Shown: positions 25,515-33,882 of the stretch, piece by piece
Layout: every line of letters begins with the position of its first letter
Position numbering within the stretch: the stretch's first letter is position 1
DNA from: Bacillus sp. cl95
GTDB lineage: Bacteria; Bacillota; Bacilli; Bacillales; Cytobacillaceae
Length of the DNA stretch: 64,000 nucleotides
Assembly: GCF_900115925.1 (NCBI RefSeq)
Contig: NZ_FOYF01000004.1
Span: forward strand, 333,122 to 397,121
Reading direction: 5' to 3'
Notes under the pieces: generated by a model
Told to the model about the DNA's origin: nothing
What the model saw: only the letters and a program-made list of their open reading frames with translations
Database searches by the model: none
Made by a program: the position numbers and the translations under genes

Positions 25515-26795
25515 TTATTTTTCGTGGAATTGGGCTTCTTCCGTGGAACCTTTTAATGCAGTTGTAGATGAAGTCCCACCCGTGATGACCATGGATACTT
25601 GATCGAAATAACCTGTTCCTACTTCACGCTGATGGCGAGTAGCTGTATAGCCATTTACTTCACTAGCAAACTCTGCCTGCTGCAGTTCAGAATAGGCAGC
25701 CATACCGCGATCTTTATAGCCTCGTGCCAATTCAAACATACTATGATTGAGAGCATGGAAGCCTGCTAATGTAACGAACTGGAATTTGTAGCCCATCTTA
25801 CCGAGTTCCACTTGGAACTTTGCAATGGTGTCATCATCCAGTTTCTTTTTCCAGTTAAAAGAAGGCGAACAGTTATAGGCCAGCAACTTGCCAGGATATT
25901 TCTCATGAATAGCTTCGGCAAATCGTCTTGCCTCTTCCAAGTCTGGCTCTGAAGTTTCACACCACACAAGGTCAGCATAAGGTGCATATGCCAATCCTCT
26001 TGAGATAGCCTGATCAAGACCTGCATTCACACGGAAAAATCCTTCTGTAGTCCGTTCTCCAGTGATAAACGGTGCATCGTATGGATCGACATCACTCGTA
26101 ATCAAATCTGCCGCATTCGCATCTGTACGCGCAACTACTAGAGTAGGGACTCCCATCACGTCAGCTGCTAGTCGAGCAGCAATTAAATTGCGGACTGCTG
26201 TTTGCGTCGGCAACAGCACTTTTCCACCAAGATGACCGCACTTTTTTTCAGATGATAGCTGGTCTTCAAAATGTACACCCGCTGCCCCTGCTTCAATCAT
26301 TGCCTTCATCAATTCAAATACGTTTAACTGTCCACCGAACCCGGCTTCAGCATCTGCCACAATCGGAGCGAACCAATCGATTGTATTATCTCCTTCAGAA
26401 TGTGTGATCTGATCTGCACGTTGAAGCGCCTGATTGATGCGCTTTACAACACTCGGAACACTGTTTGCAGGGTAAAGACTTTGATCAGGATACATATTTC
26501 CTGAAAGGTTTGCATCTGCCGCAACTTGCCAGCCGCTCAAGTAAATGGCTTTCAATCCTGCTTTCACTTGTTGTACTGCTTGATTTCCTGTTAAAGCACC
26601 AAGTGCATTGACAAAATCCTCTTCATTCACAAGTTTCCAGAGCTTTTCTGCACCCCTGCGAGCAAGTGTCTGCTCAATATCGACTGATCCTCTTAATTTA
26701 ATGACTTCCTCTGCTGTATATGGACGCTTTACCCCATTCCAACGTGAATCTAATTCCCAGCTTTCCTGTAACTGCTTTACCCTAACATCATTCAT
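25515..26795 (-). CDS. aceA: Isocitrate lyase
   Basis: A 426-residue enzyme of the glyoxylate bypass that cleaves isocitrate to succinate and glyoxylate, allowing growth on acetate or fatty acids. The catalytic signature KKCGH is present in [11 protein letters not shown] (about residues 186-196). Metal-binding and substrate motifs include [15 protein letters not shown] and [13 protein letters not shown]. The ATG follows AGGAGG. It is a single gene with its own terminator. No malate synthase gene lies in the window. The 276-base upstream region holds three similar palindromes (26909, 26954, 26984) that are likely regulator sites. Confidence 0.96.
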   Translation of the reverse strand: MNDVRVKQLQESWELDSRWNGVKRPYTAEEVIKLRGSVDIEQTLARRGAEKLWKLVNEEDFVNALGALTGNQAVQQVKAGLKAIYLSGWQVAADANLSGNMYPDQSLYPANSVPSVVKRINQALQRADQITHSEGDNTIDWFAPIVADAEAGFGGQLNVFELMKAMIEAGAAGVHFEDQLSSEKKCGHLGGKVLLPTQTAVRNLIAARLAADVMGVPTLVVARTDANAADLITSDVDPYDAPFITGERTTEGFFRVNAGLDQAISRGLAYAPYADLVWCETSEPDLEEARRFAEAIHEKYPGKLLAYNCSPSFNWKKKLDDDTIAKFQVELGKMGYKFQFVTLAGFHALNHSMFELARGYKDRGMAAYSELQQAEFASEVNGYTATRHQREVGTGYFDQVSMVITGGTSSTTALKGSTEEAQFHEK

Positions 26796-26908
26796 TCTTC
26801 TTTCCTCCTAAAATAGTCATCACATTTTAAGACGCAGGCAGATTCGCCCCAACATCATGTTGGCAGCGTTGTTGTTCTTGAAGATGAAATTCCGGTCTAT
26901 GTGTGGGT

Positions 26909-26997
26909 CTGTTTTATAACAGCAACTTAGAAGTTTTATATAATCGGTTGCCTTTGTTATAAAACAGTTATAATTTACATGTTTGTATTATATAACA
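26909..26997. promoter_or_regulatory. Triple palindrome array upstream of aceA
   Basis: Three related inverted repeats with arms TGTT/AACA occur: CTGTTTTATAACAG at 26909-26922, TTGTTATAAAACAG at 26954-26967 and TGTATTATATAACA at 26984-26997. They sit in the aceA promoter region, 110-200 bases before the ATG. The shared pattern TGTT-N6-AACA suggests one dimeric regulator. I cannot name it. Confidence 0.5.
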
Positions 26998-27071
26998 GAG
27001 TTTTCGGAATGTGAACCGAAAATTATAAAAATATCCAAAAAATTTTCGACTCAAATAAAAAGACCATCTCT

Positions 27072-27692
27072 CTACTGGAAATGATCCTTTAACTCTCCAT
27101 ATAAAACTTCAAATTCTGCTTCGCGATTGTCTGTCTGAAAAAATTCATGTTGGGCAATTGCTATAAGAAGCTTTCTTTTTAAAGCAGGATTCTCAATCTC
27201 TTTCAAAATCCATTGGCGTTTTTGAAAGAGAAAATCAAGATAGCTCTCGTACCGTTCGTCAAACTGGGATTCCAGTTGCTGCTTAATTTTTTTAGCTAAA
27301 ATCGGACTTGCACCATCAGTGGAAACTGTGATGGTTAATCTACCCCGTTTTAATAGTGATGGATTCTTGAAGTCAGCTTCATCTGGATGGTCCGCCATGT
27401 AAACAAGTTGCCCCTCCTTTGCGGCAAGCTTGATTTCACTATTTAGGCTTGGATCATCTGTCGCAGCAAAAATGAGAAAGGCATCTTGAATGTCCTCTTT
27501 GAGAAATCTTTTCTCATGCCACTGTATGTTTTTGGCTTCCGCAAGTTTCAATAATTCGGCTGTTACAGTGGGGCTGACGACGGTTATCTTTGCTTTTTCC
27601 GGAAGCAAACCGAGTACTTTGCGTTCGGCAATAGCTCCGCCTCCAATTACGACCACTTTCTTATTTTTTAATTGGAGCATGATTGGATACAT
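27072..27692 (-). CDS. sirC: Precorrin-2 dehydrogenase (siroheme synthase N-terminal type)
   Basis: A 206-residue NAD-dependent enzyme that oxidises precorrin-2 to sirohydrochlorin, corresponding to YlnF/SirC. It starts YPIMLQLKNKKVVVIGGGAIAERK with a Rossmann GGGxxAxxK loop. It continues with LIFAATDDPSLN and ASPILAKKIKQQLE, as in the CysG N-terminal domain. The start at 27692 lies 6 bases after GAGGTG. A GTG three codons earlier overlaps that site and is rejected. Last gene of the siroheme part of the nitrite reductase operon, 82 bases after sirB. Confidence 0.92.
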   Translation of the reverse strand: MYPIMLQLKNKKVVVIGGGAIAERKVLGLLPEKAKITVVSPTVTAELLKLAEAKNIQWHEKRFLKEDIQDAFLIFAATDDPSLNSEIKLAAKEGQLVYMADHPDEADFKNPSLLKRGRLTITVSTDGASPILAKKIKQQLESQFDERYESYLDFLFQKRQWILKEIENPALKRKLLIAIAQHEFFQTDNREAEFEVLYGELKDHFQ

Positions 27693-27774
27693 CGATTGCA
27701 CCTCGTTTCTGCGCAGATTATTCGTTCACGTTAATGTACTTTTTGTGACAGTACTCGATCAATGTCCTGTTATT

Positions 27775-28458
27775 TTAGATAACATCCCTTGCTTCGAAAA
27801 CTCTCTGTACAACCAAATTGGTCAATTTTTCATCCAAACCAAGCGGATCGCACATCACCACTACTTGATCGCTACTGTTTTTGATCGTTAACTCTCGAAA
27901 GAACAATAAATGTGGAAAAACAAACACTTTATTTCGGCAATCCGCTATCCTCATTTCCCATAAAGGAGACTGCTTCAAATACCCTGTGACAACGTCCCCA
28001 TCAATCATCGCCGCCAATTTATCAAATTCAACAGCTGCTTCCGAATCTCTACTACCATGAGCTACAAGTAAAACTGATTCGTTCTCTCTCTCACCATAAC
28101 CACACTGTAACAATCGTTCATTAATGATTTGAGCTACTATCCAATCCGCCCCTAAAGGCCTCCCGTAGCAGAACTCAATCCTTGGATGTGTATCCTTAGC
28201 CGCTTCAATTTCGGATGGTATATCAACGTTGGAATGAACACCAGGCATAAGTAATACAGGCATCACGGTGATGCTAGTCGCTCCTTTTCTTACACAACGG
28301 TCAATTACCTCCTCAATGGAAGGACGAGCATTCTCAAGGAACGCATGCTCCTGCAATGGGAATTCTACTTTCATCTTTACCTTTTTTATAAAATCTCTAA
28401 ATTTTTCGTTCGATGATGCTAAGCGGCTGCCATGCCCGACATAAATAATCGCCTTCAT
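27775..28458 (-). CDS. sirB: Sirohydrochlorin ferrochelatase (CbiX/SirB type)
   Basis: A 227-residue class II chelatase that inserts Fe2+ into sirohydrochlorin to make siroheme. It is a two-lobed CbiX-type protein. The first lobe begins IIYVGHGSRLASSN with the metal-binding histidine in GHGSR and has VMPVLLMPGVHSN. The second lobe repeats the motif as LLVAHGSRDSEA. Its ATG overlaps the TGA of the upstream gene (ATGA), which shows translational coupling with the methyltransferase/HemD fusion. Siroheme is the cofactor of the NirB encoded upstream. Confidence 0.93.
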   Translation of the reverse strand: MKAIIYVGHGSRLASSNEKFRDFIKKVKMKVEFPLQEHAFLENARPSIEEVIDRCVRKGATSITVMPVLLMPGVHSNVDIPSEIEAAKDTHPRIEFCYGRPLGADWIVAQIINERLLQCGYGERENESVLLVAHGSRDSEAAVEFDKLAAMIDGDVVTGYLKQSPLWEMRIADCRNKVFVFPHLLFFRELTIKNSSDQVVVMCDPLGLDEKLTNLVVQRVFEARDVI

Positions 28459-29885
28459 CCATTCAACACCGCCTCCATTACCCCTTGTTTAGTCGGTTGT
28501 ATCGCCATCTCATTTGGAATAATGCCGTAAGTTGCTGCCGCCCTTTTCGTCTTCTCTCCCATACAAACGACTTTCAGATTCAAGAACTCATCCCGGTTCA
28601 TTCCACAAACACTTAATCCCTCCATGAATGCTGTGACAGCAGCAGAACTCGGGAATATGACTGTATCCAAATCTGCTTCATCTACCATTCTTTTAAAAAT
28701 ATCAAAGTATTGAGTGTCCAACTTTTTGATGCTGGTCGTCCATACGTCATGATCAGCAGAGTATATAGCACTGTCACCTACGATTAACAGTTGACCTTCC
28801 ACCGATATTTCCTTTACTAGCTTAGCTAGAAATCCACGCTCTCCTAATGCACGAATACTTTTAGTAGAAGATCCGTAAAAATTTGCTCTCAACGTACGAA
28901 CATCTAATCCTAGTGAAAAAATGCTTTTAAAAAAGTCTTCCACGCTTTCTGGCGACGTAAACAGAATTCCCTCATATTGATGAATTCGCTTGAAAATATC
29001 TTGATTCACGGGTACCATCTCTTTTCGCCACTTCGGAAATTCAATGATATCAGCTCCATCTTGTGCAAGTTTTTTGGCGAGTTCACTTTGTCCTGTACTA
29101 GTACGCGCCAATAGAATCTGACGACCGTATAGTGGTTTCTTTTCAAACCAGCTGATTTTTTCCCTCAAAGCGATGACCTCACCTACTAGAATAATAGATG
29201 GGTTTTGAAAATTGGCAGCAGCCGCTTCGGCAGCAATGTCCTCCAATGTTCCTTCCAGCGTCTGTTGACGGCTAAATGTCCCCCATTGTATGAGAATGAC
29301 TGGAGTGGAAGCAGACTTCCCATGCGAGATAAGGTTTTCACAAATGAAAGGCAGGTTTCCAACTCCCATATAAAAAGCAATTGTATCTACTCCGCGAACA
29401 AGACCTTCCCAGTCCAGCAGCGGTTTTCCTTCCGCTGATTTGTCATGCGCCGTTACAACGGCAAATGATTCGGCGTACTCGCGATGGGTAACGGGAATGC
29501 CCGCATAGAGAGGTGCTGCCACGCCTGAAGAGATTCCAGGCACAATTTCAAATGGGATATCGTATTGAGCAAGAGCAGCGGCCTCTTCGCCGACACGTCC
29601 GAAAACGCCTGGGTCGCCACCTTTTAGACGAACAACTTTTTTTCCTAATAGGGCCTTTTCTACAAGGAGATCATTGATGGCTTCTTGTCTGAGAGTATGA
29701 CGGTCTGGCAGCTTGCCACAGTAGATAAGTTCGCAATCATCCGGGGCAAACTCTAGCAATTTTGGGTTAGCCAAGCGATCATATAAAATGACCTCCGCTT
29801 CTTTCATTGCTTCCATCCCTTTTATCGTCATCAAACCTATATCACCAGGACCCGCTCCTACAAGAAATACTTTTCCCATCTTCAT
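28455..29885 (-). CDS. cobA: Uroporphyrinogen-III C-methyltransferase fused to uroporphyrinogen-III synthase domain
   Basis: A 476-residue fusion, like B. subtilis NasF. Residues about 1-245 form the SUMT domain, with the P-loop VFLVGAGPGDIGLMTIKG, the KGGDPGVFGR motif and PGISSGVAAP. It methylates uroporphyrinogen III twice with SAM to give precorrin-2. Residues about 250-476 match the two-lobed HemD fold (GRQILLART, ILFTSPESVEDFF, TVIFPSSAAVTAFME) and may make the substrate. It lies 22 bases after nirD and overlaps sirB. Together with sirB and sirC it gives the operon a complete siroheme branch. Confidence 0.94.
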   Translation of the reverse strand: MKMGKVFLVGAGPGDIGLMTIKGMEAMKEAEVILYDRLANPKLLEFAPDDCELIYCGKLPDRHTLRQEAINDLLVEKALLGKKVVRLKGGDPGVFGRVGEEAAALAQYDIPFEIVPGISSGVAAPLYAGIPVTHREYAESFAVVTAHDKSAEGKPLLDWEGLVRGVDTIAFYMGVGNLPFICENLISHGKSASTPVILIQWGTFSRQQTLEGTLEDIAAEAAAANFQNPSIILVGEVIALREKISWFEKKPLYGRQILLARTSTGQSELAKKLAQDGADIIEFPKWRKEMVPVNQDIFKRIHQYEGILFTSPESVEDFFKSIFSLGLDVRTLRANFYGSSTKSIRALGERGFLAKLVKEISVEGQLLIVGDSAIYSADHDVWTTSIKKLDTQYFDIFKRMVDEADLDTVIFPSSAAVTAFMEGLSVCGMNRDEFLNLKVVCMGEKTKRAAATYGIIPNEMAIQPTKQGVMEAVLNG

Positions 29886-29907
29886 CTCGCCCTCATCCTT
29901 CCAGGTT

Positions 29908-30234
29908 CTACTTTTCTATCAATATATAAACCGTATCTTCTTCTACTGATACCGGGTACGTTTTTGCCTGTCCCTTATCGGGTGCCTGCACTTTCCCATC
30001 CCTTAGAGAGATTTTCCAATCATAGACTGGACAAAATACATATTCGCCACTGATAAGTCCCTCTGTCAGCACCCCACCTTTTGGATGGGGGCTGCGATTT
30101 TCTATCGCCCACACTTCGCCATTTGTGAGCTTGAATAAAGCTATCGATTCCTTACCAATCTGAACGGCAACTCCTGTTCTAAATGGCATCTCAGAGTAAG
30201 TCGTTGCAGCCACTTTCGTCATCGTTCCTAACAT
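29908..30234 (-). CDS. nirD: Nitrite reductase (NADH) small subunit
   Basis: A 108-residue small subunit of NADH-dependent nitrite reductase (NasE/NirD), with a Rieske-type beta fold. The usual cluster ligands are absent. Where C-x-H would stand the sequence reads RSPHPKGG, and the second site reads FCPVYDWK, so it cannot bind a Rieske cluster in the normal way. This is typical of NirD-type subunits. The start at 30234 is placed 8 bases after GGGAG. An upstream GTG is less well spaced. It lies 24 bases after nirB. Confidence 0.9.
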   Translation of the reverse strand: MLGTMTKVAATTYSEMPFRTGVAVQIGKESIALFKLTNGEVWAIENRSPHPKGGVLTEGLISGEYVFCPVYDWKISLRDGKVQAPDKGQAKTYPVSVEEDTVYILIEK

Positions 30235-30258
30235 CACTTTCACTCCCTAGACTTAGAT

Positions 30259-32670
30259 TTATAGTTTATGAGTCGTGTAATATTTGTCTTGAATGTTTTG
30301 ATTTTCGACCGCTTCACTCCAAGGCTCTTCATAGCGCTCAAGTGTTTTGTCGACCCTTTCGTTTAAAGCTTTGCGCTTGGCTTCATCAGCAAGCACTTCT
30401 TTTACATGATCAAGACCGACACGATCAAGCCACTTAGAAGTCCTTTCGAGGTAATTGGCCGTTTCACGGTAGTATTGTAAATAGGCACCTGTTATCTCCA
30501 TCACTTCTGCCTGTGTCTTCACTGTCATGAGCAAGTCCCCGGCACGAAGGTCCATTCCTCCATTACCTGCCACATAAATTTCCCAGCCTCCGTCGATACC
30601 GATAAAGCCGATATCTTTAATGCCACTTTCCGCACAGTTTCGCGGACATGCTGAGACACCCATTTTCACTTTGTGCGGCGTATCAAGACGCTCGAATTTC
30701 TTTTCCAGCTCGATGCCAAGAGCCATCGAATTTTGTGTCCCATAGCGACAGAACTCGGCTCCCACGCAAGTTTTGACCGTTCGTAAGGTTTTGCCATAAG
30801 CATAACCTGAAGGCATATCGAGATCTTTCCAGATGTCAGGTAAGTTTTCTTTCTTGATTCCAAATAAGCCAATTCGCTGTCCACCAGTCAGTTTGACTAG
30901 AGGTACATTATATTTCTCCGCTACAGCGGCAATCTTTTTCAAATCTTCTGCACTTGTCACGCCACCATACATCCTTGGTACAACAGAGTAGGTTCCATCC
31001 TTTTGGATATTGGCATGCATTTTCTCATTTACTAGGCGAGAATCGCGATCATCACGATGGGAGTCAATATTGACCATTCCAAGGAAGTAATTGATGGCTG
31101 GACGGCACTTTATGCATCCCTCTTCCTGTTTCCATCCGAGTACGTACATGACTTCCTTGATGCTCGTTAAGCCCTTTTCCTGAATTTCAGCGACAATTTC
31201 ATCGCGACTTAAGGCGGTGCAGCCACAAATTCCTGTTTTGAGAGGAGCTGCTTCATATCCTTCGCCCAATGTGTGTGCAAGAATATCAGAGATAAGTGAC
31301 TTACAACGTCCACATGAACGCCCTGCATTTGTACAGCCGCCAACCTGTTCAACCGTAGTCAATTCGTTTGTACGAATAGCTTCCACGATCGTTCCTTTTG
31401 TCACACCATTACAGCCGCAGACAAGCTCGCTATCAGGCATCGCCGCAATACTCATTGCTTCACCTTCTCCACCAGCCGGAGGCAAAAGTGACATGCTTGT
31501 CAAACCGCTGATATCTTCTTTTTCTTGAAGCATTCGGAACAGCCTTGTGCTGTCCTTCGTATCACCATAAAGTACAATGCCTACGATTTGATTATTGCGG
31601 ATAAGTACTTTTTTATAAATTCCATCAAACTCATTGTGGATTTTGATTGCCTTTGTTGAAGGATCGTCCAATATTTCACCTGCTGAGAAAAGATCTACCC
31701 CTGCTACCTTCAATTGAGTTCCAGTGACAGAACCTGCATACGGTTTTGTATCAATACCTGCTAACTTGGCAGCAAGCACTCTTGCTTGATCGTACAATGG
31801 TGCAACAAGTCCGTAGGTGATTTCACGGTGTTCCGCACACTCCCCAACGGCGTATACATTTTTCATGCTTGTTTCCATGAAATCATTGATCACGATTCCT
31901 CGATTGACATAGATGCCGGCATCTTTAGCAAGAACCGTGTTAGGCTTGATGCCAATTGCCATTACGACAAGATCGGCACTTGTTTCGGATCCATCTTTAA
32001 AACGAACTCCTGTGACTCTGCTTTCTCCTAAGATTTCAACCGTTTCTTTTTCCATCAAAAAGTTCATACCCTGTGCTGCCAATTCTTTTTTCAGCATATT
32101 GGAAGAAGTAGGATCAAGCTGACGCTCCATTAAGTCAGGCATTAAGTGAACGACATCCACTTCCATCCCTAAATTCAGCAATCCTCTTGCTGCTTCAAGG
32201 CCCAACAAGCCTCCACCAATGACCACTGCTTTTTTATATTTCTTGGCCGCCTCGATCATCATTTCCGTGTCAAGAATATCTCGGAAACCTGTCACTCCTT
32301 CTTTAGCAGCTCCAGGTACCGGTAAAATAAACGAGCTGGAACCCGTTGCCAAAATGAGCTTGTCATAAGGAGCTATTTGTCCATTTTCCGTATAGACTAC
32401 TTGCTTTTCTGGATCAATTTTACTTACAGCATCTCCAGTTGAAAGTTGAATATCATTTCTCTTATACCAATCGAGTTCGTTCATGATAATTTCCGAAAAT
32501 GTAGCCTCACCCTGTAAAACGTTAGACAACTTGATGCGATTGTAGTTAGGGTGAGGTTCGTTACCAAATATCGTTATCTCGTAAGCCTCAGGAGCATTCT
32601 TGATTAGTTCTTCAATCGTCCGTACTCCTGCCATCCCATTTCCGACCATGACCAATTTTTGCTTGTTCAT
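30259..32670 (-). CDS. nirB: Nitrite reductase (NADH) large subunit
   Basis: An 803-residue siroheme/FAD enzyme that reduces nitrite to ammonia with NAD(P)H. In order: an FAD/NAD(P)H reductase domain (residues 1-about 320, GNGMAGVR and VVIGGGLLGLEAARGL loops), two BFD-type [2Fe-2S] regions (CGCNGVTKGTI...CGRCKSLI at about 420-470 and CGCTALSRDEI...CIKCRP at about 485-525), a ferredoxin-like half domain, then the siroheme/[4Fe-4S] domain. The latter has TCVGAEFCRYG (C-x5-C) and SACPRNCAESG (C-x3-C). AGGAGG precedes the ATG. An FNR-type site lies upstream close to the class II position, so oxygen or redox control is likely. Confidence 0.96.
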   Translation of the reverse strand: MNKQKLVMVGNGMAGVRTIEELIKNAPEAYEITIFGNEPHPNYNRIKLSNVLQGEATFSEIIMNELDWYKRNDIQLSTGDAVSKIDPEKQVVYTENGQIAPYDKLILATGSSSFILPVPGAAKEGVTGFRDILDTEMMIEAAKKYKKAVVIGGGLLGLEAARGLLNLGMEVDVVHLMPDLMERQLDPTSSNMLKKELAAQGMNFLMEKETVEILGESRVTGVRFKDGSETSADLVVMAIGIKPNTVLAKDAGIYVNRGIVINDFMETSMKNVYAVGECAEHREITYGLVAPLYDQARVLAAKLAGIDTKPYAGSVTGTQLKVAGVDLFSAGEILDDPSTKAIKIHNEFDGIYKKVLIRNNQIVGIVLYGDTKDSTRLFRMLQEKEDISGLTSMSLLPPAGGEGEAMSIAAMPDSELVCGCNGVTKGTIVEAIRTNELTTVEQVGGCTNAGRSCGRCKSLISDILAHTLGEGYEAAPLKTGICGCTALSRDEIVAEIQEKGLTSIKEVMYVLGWKQEEGCIKCRPAINYFLGMVNIDSHRDDRDSRLVNEKMHANIQKDGTYSVVPRMYGGVTSAEDLKKIAAVAEKYNVPLVKLTGGQRIGLFGIKKENLPDIWKDLDMPSGYAYGKTLRTVKTCVGAEFCRYGTQNSMALGIELEKKFERLDTPHKVKMGVSACPRNCAESGIKDIGFIGIDGGWEIYVAGNGGMDLRAGDLLMTVKTQAEVMEITGAYLQYYRETANYLERTSKWLDRVGLDHVKEVLADEAKRKALNERVDKTLERYEEPWSEAVENQNIQDKYYTTHKL

Positions 32671-32777
32671 TGTTCATCCTCCTAAAAGGTGTTAGTTTGC
32701 TCAATATTTCACAATCATTGTCTTAAAAAAAGCACATCACGTACCTCGTTATTTAAATATGTTTTCTATATGCTTAC

Positions 32778-32821
32778 ATTGTAATCCCCTACATTCGTTC
32801 GTGTTTGTGAAGTACGTCACA
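32778..32821 (-). promoter_or_regulatory. nirB promoter with FNR-type activator site
   Basis: TGTGAAGTACGTCACA (32806-32821) matches the B. subtilis FNR/CRP half-sites TGTGA-N6-TCACA exactly. On the minus strand a -10-like TACAAT lies at 32778-32783 with no good -35. The predicted start (about 32771) puts the palindrome centre at about -42, the class II activator position. Activation by Fnr under low oxygen is inferred from this geometry. Confidence 0.7.
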
Positions 32822-32834
32822 CCAAAACAAACTA

Positions 32835-32850
32835 TGTGAATGAATTCACA
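32835..32850. promoter_or_regulatory. Second FNR/Rex-like palindrome
   Basis: TGTGAATGAATTCACA is a palindromic FNR-type site and also fits the Rex core TGTGAA-N4-TTCACA. It lies 29 bases (centre to centre) from the nirB site and about 130 bases before the RsbR-type gene on the other strand. It could therefore act on either gene. Confidence 0.6.
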
Positions 32851-32980
32851 TCTTTGTCATTTTGTTGTGATGATTTGTACACATTTTGATTTCCAGTGAA
32901 CAGCAGTCTTACATTTGACAAATGGTTATTATTGCAACACAATTTGTATAAGAAATCCTGTCCGCAATGAAGGAGATAAT

Positions 32981-33826
32981 ATGAACGAAAAAACGAAAGC
33001 ATTATATGAATACTTAGTTGAAAACGCCGTTAGTTTCACGGGTGATTGGCAAAAACGACAAGATTTGAAACCTGGATCGGACTATTCTGCAGATGCTCCA
33101 ATAGAACGAGCAAAGCAAGTAACAGAACAAAATACTTTATACGTCAAGATTGTGGCTAAGTCTCTTTTGCAAACAGAAAACGAAATGAAGGAATCGATTT
33201 CAAACTGGACGAGTCAAACCGCAGCACACCGCGTCAATTCTAAAACACCGTTAAGTGATGTTGCTAAAAACTCCGGCATCTTCCGCCGCGTGTATTGGGA
33301 ATATATAAAGAAGTTCATTAAAGAGACGGATTTGGAAATTAACGTAGATGATATATTGGCTTGGGAAGAAACAATCAACTATACGTTGGATTATGTATTG
33401 GAAACATTCACTGCTAATTTCATGGAGATCTTGCTTTCACGTTTGAATGCACAAGCATCCTTGATCATGGAATTAAGTACTCCCGTCATACCACTCTCCA
33501 AAGAAATTGGTTTGCTGCCTATTATCGGGGATATCGATACAACCAGAGCCAAATATATTTTGGAATCAACCCTTGAGCAAAGTGTGGAATTGAAGCTTTC
33601 CCATCTCATCATCGATGTTTCAGGCGTTGTTATGGTCGATACAATGGTTGCCCATCAGATTTTCAAGATTATCGATTCCCTAGGTCTCATCGGTGTAGAA
33701 GCTACCTTGCTCGGCATTCGCCCTGAAGTAGCACAAACAGCCATTCAATTGGGAATTAATTTTAATAATGTGCGCACGGAGAATTCTTTAAGCAAGGTAC
33801 TAAAAAAGCTCAATTACCATCTCTAA
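32981..33826 (+). CDS. RsbR-type stressosome protein with STAS domain
   Basis: A 281-residue RsbR paralogue. The N-terminal part (about 1-155) is helical and corresponds to the variable non-haem globin-like sensor. The C-terminal STAS domain (about 160-275) has DVSGVVMVDTMVAHQIFK and LLGIRPEVAQTAI. Both threonines phosphorylated in B. subtilis RsbRA (in DTMVAH and in AQT) are conserved. Such proteins build the stressosome that controls sigma-B. The start at 32981 follows AAGGAG. An upstream in-frame extension lacks a binding site. No RsbS or RsbT gene is nearby, so it is an orphan subunit. It shares an intergenic region with nirB. Confidence 0.9.
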   Translation: MNEKTKALYEYLVENAVSFTGDWQKRQDLKPGSDYSADAPIERAKQVTEQNTLYVKIVAKSLLQTENEMKESISNWTSQTAAHRVNSKTPLSDVAKNSGIFRRVYWEYIKKFIKETDLEINVDDILAWEETINYTLDYVLETFTANFMEILLSRLNAQASLIMELSTPVIPLSKEIGLLPIIGDIDTTRAKYILESTLEQSVELKLSHLIIDVSGVVMVDTMVAHQIFKIIDSLGLIGVEATLLGIRPEVAQTAIQLGINFNNVRTENSLSKVLKKLNYHL

Positions 33827-33837
33827 TTCAAAGGAAC

Positions 33838-33870
33838 ACAAAAAACCTCCAATTGGATTGGAGGTTTTTT
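33838..33870. terminator. Bidirectional terminator
   Basis: A perfect 13-bp stem (AAAAACCTCCAAT, 3-base loop) has T-runs on both strands. It separates the convergent RsbR-type gene and the P5C dehydrogenase gene. Confidence 0.9.
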
Positions 33871-33882
33871 AAATACTCTTTA

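Noticed and set aside
32905..32980. Sigma-B promoter for the RsbR-type gene
   Set aside because: No GTTT/GGGTAT pair with suitable spacing could be found. TTGACA near 32914 lacks a good -10 at 17 bases.
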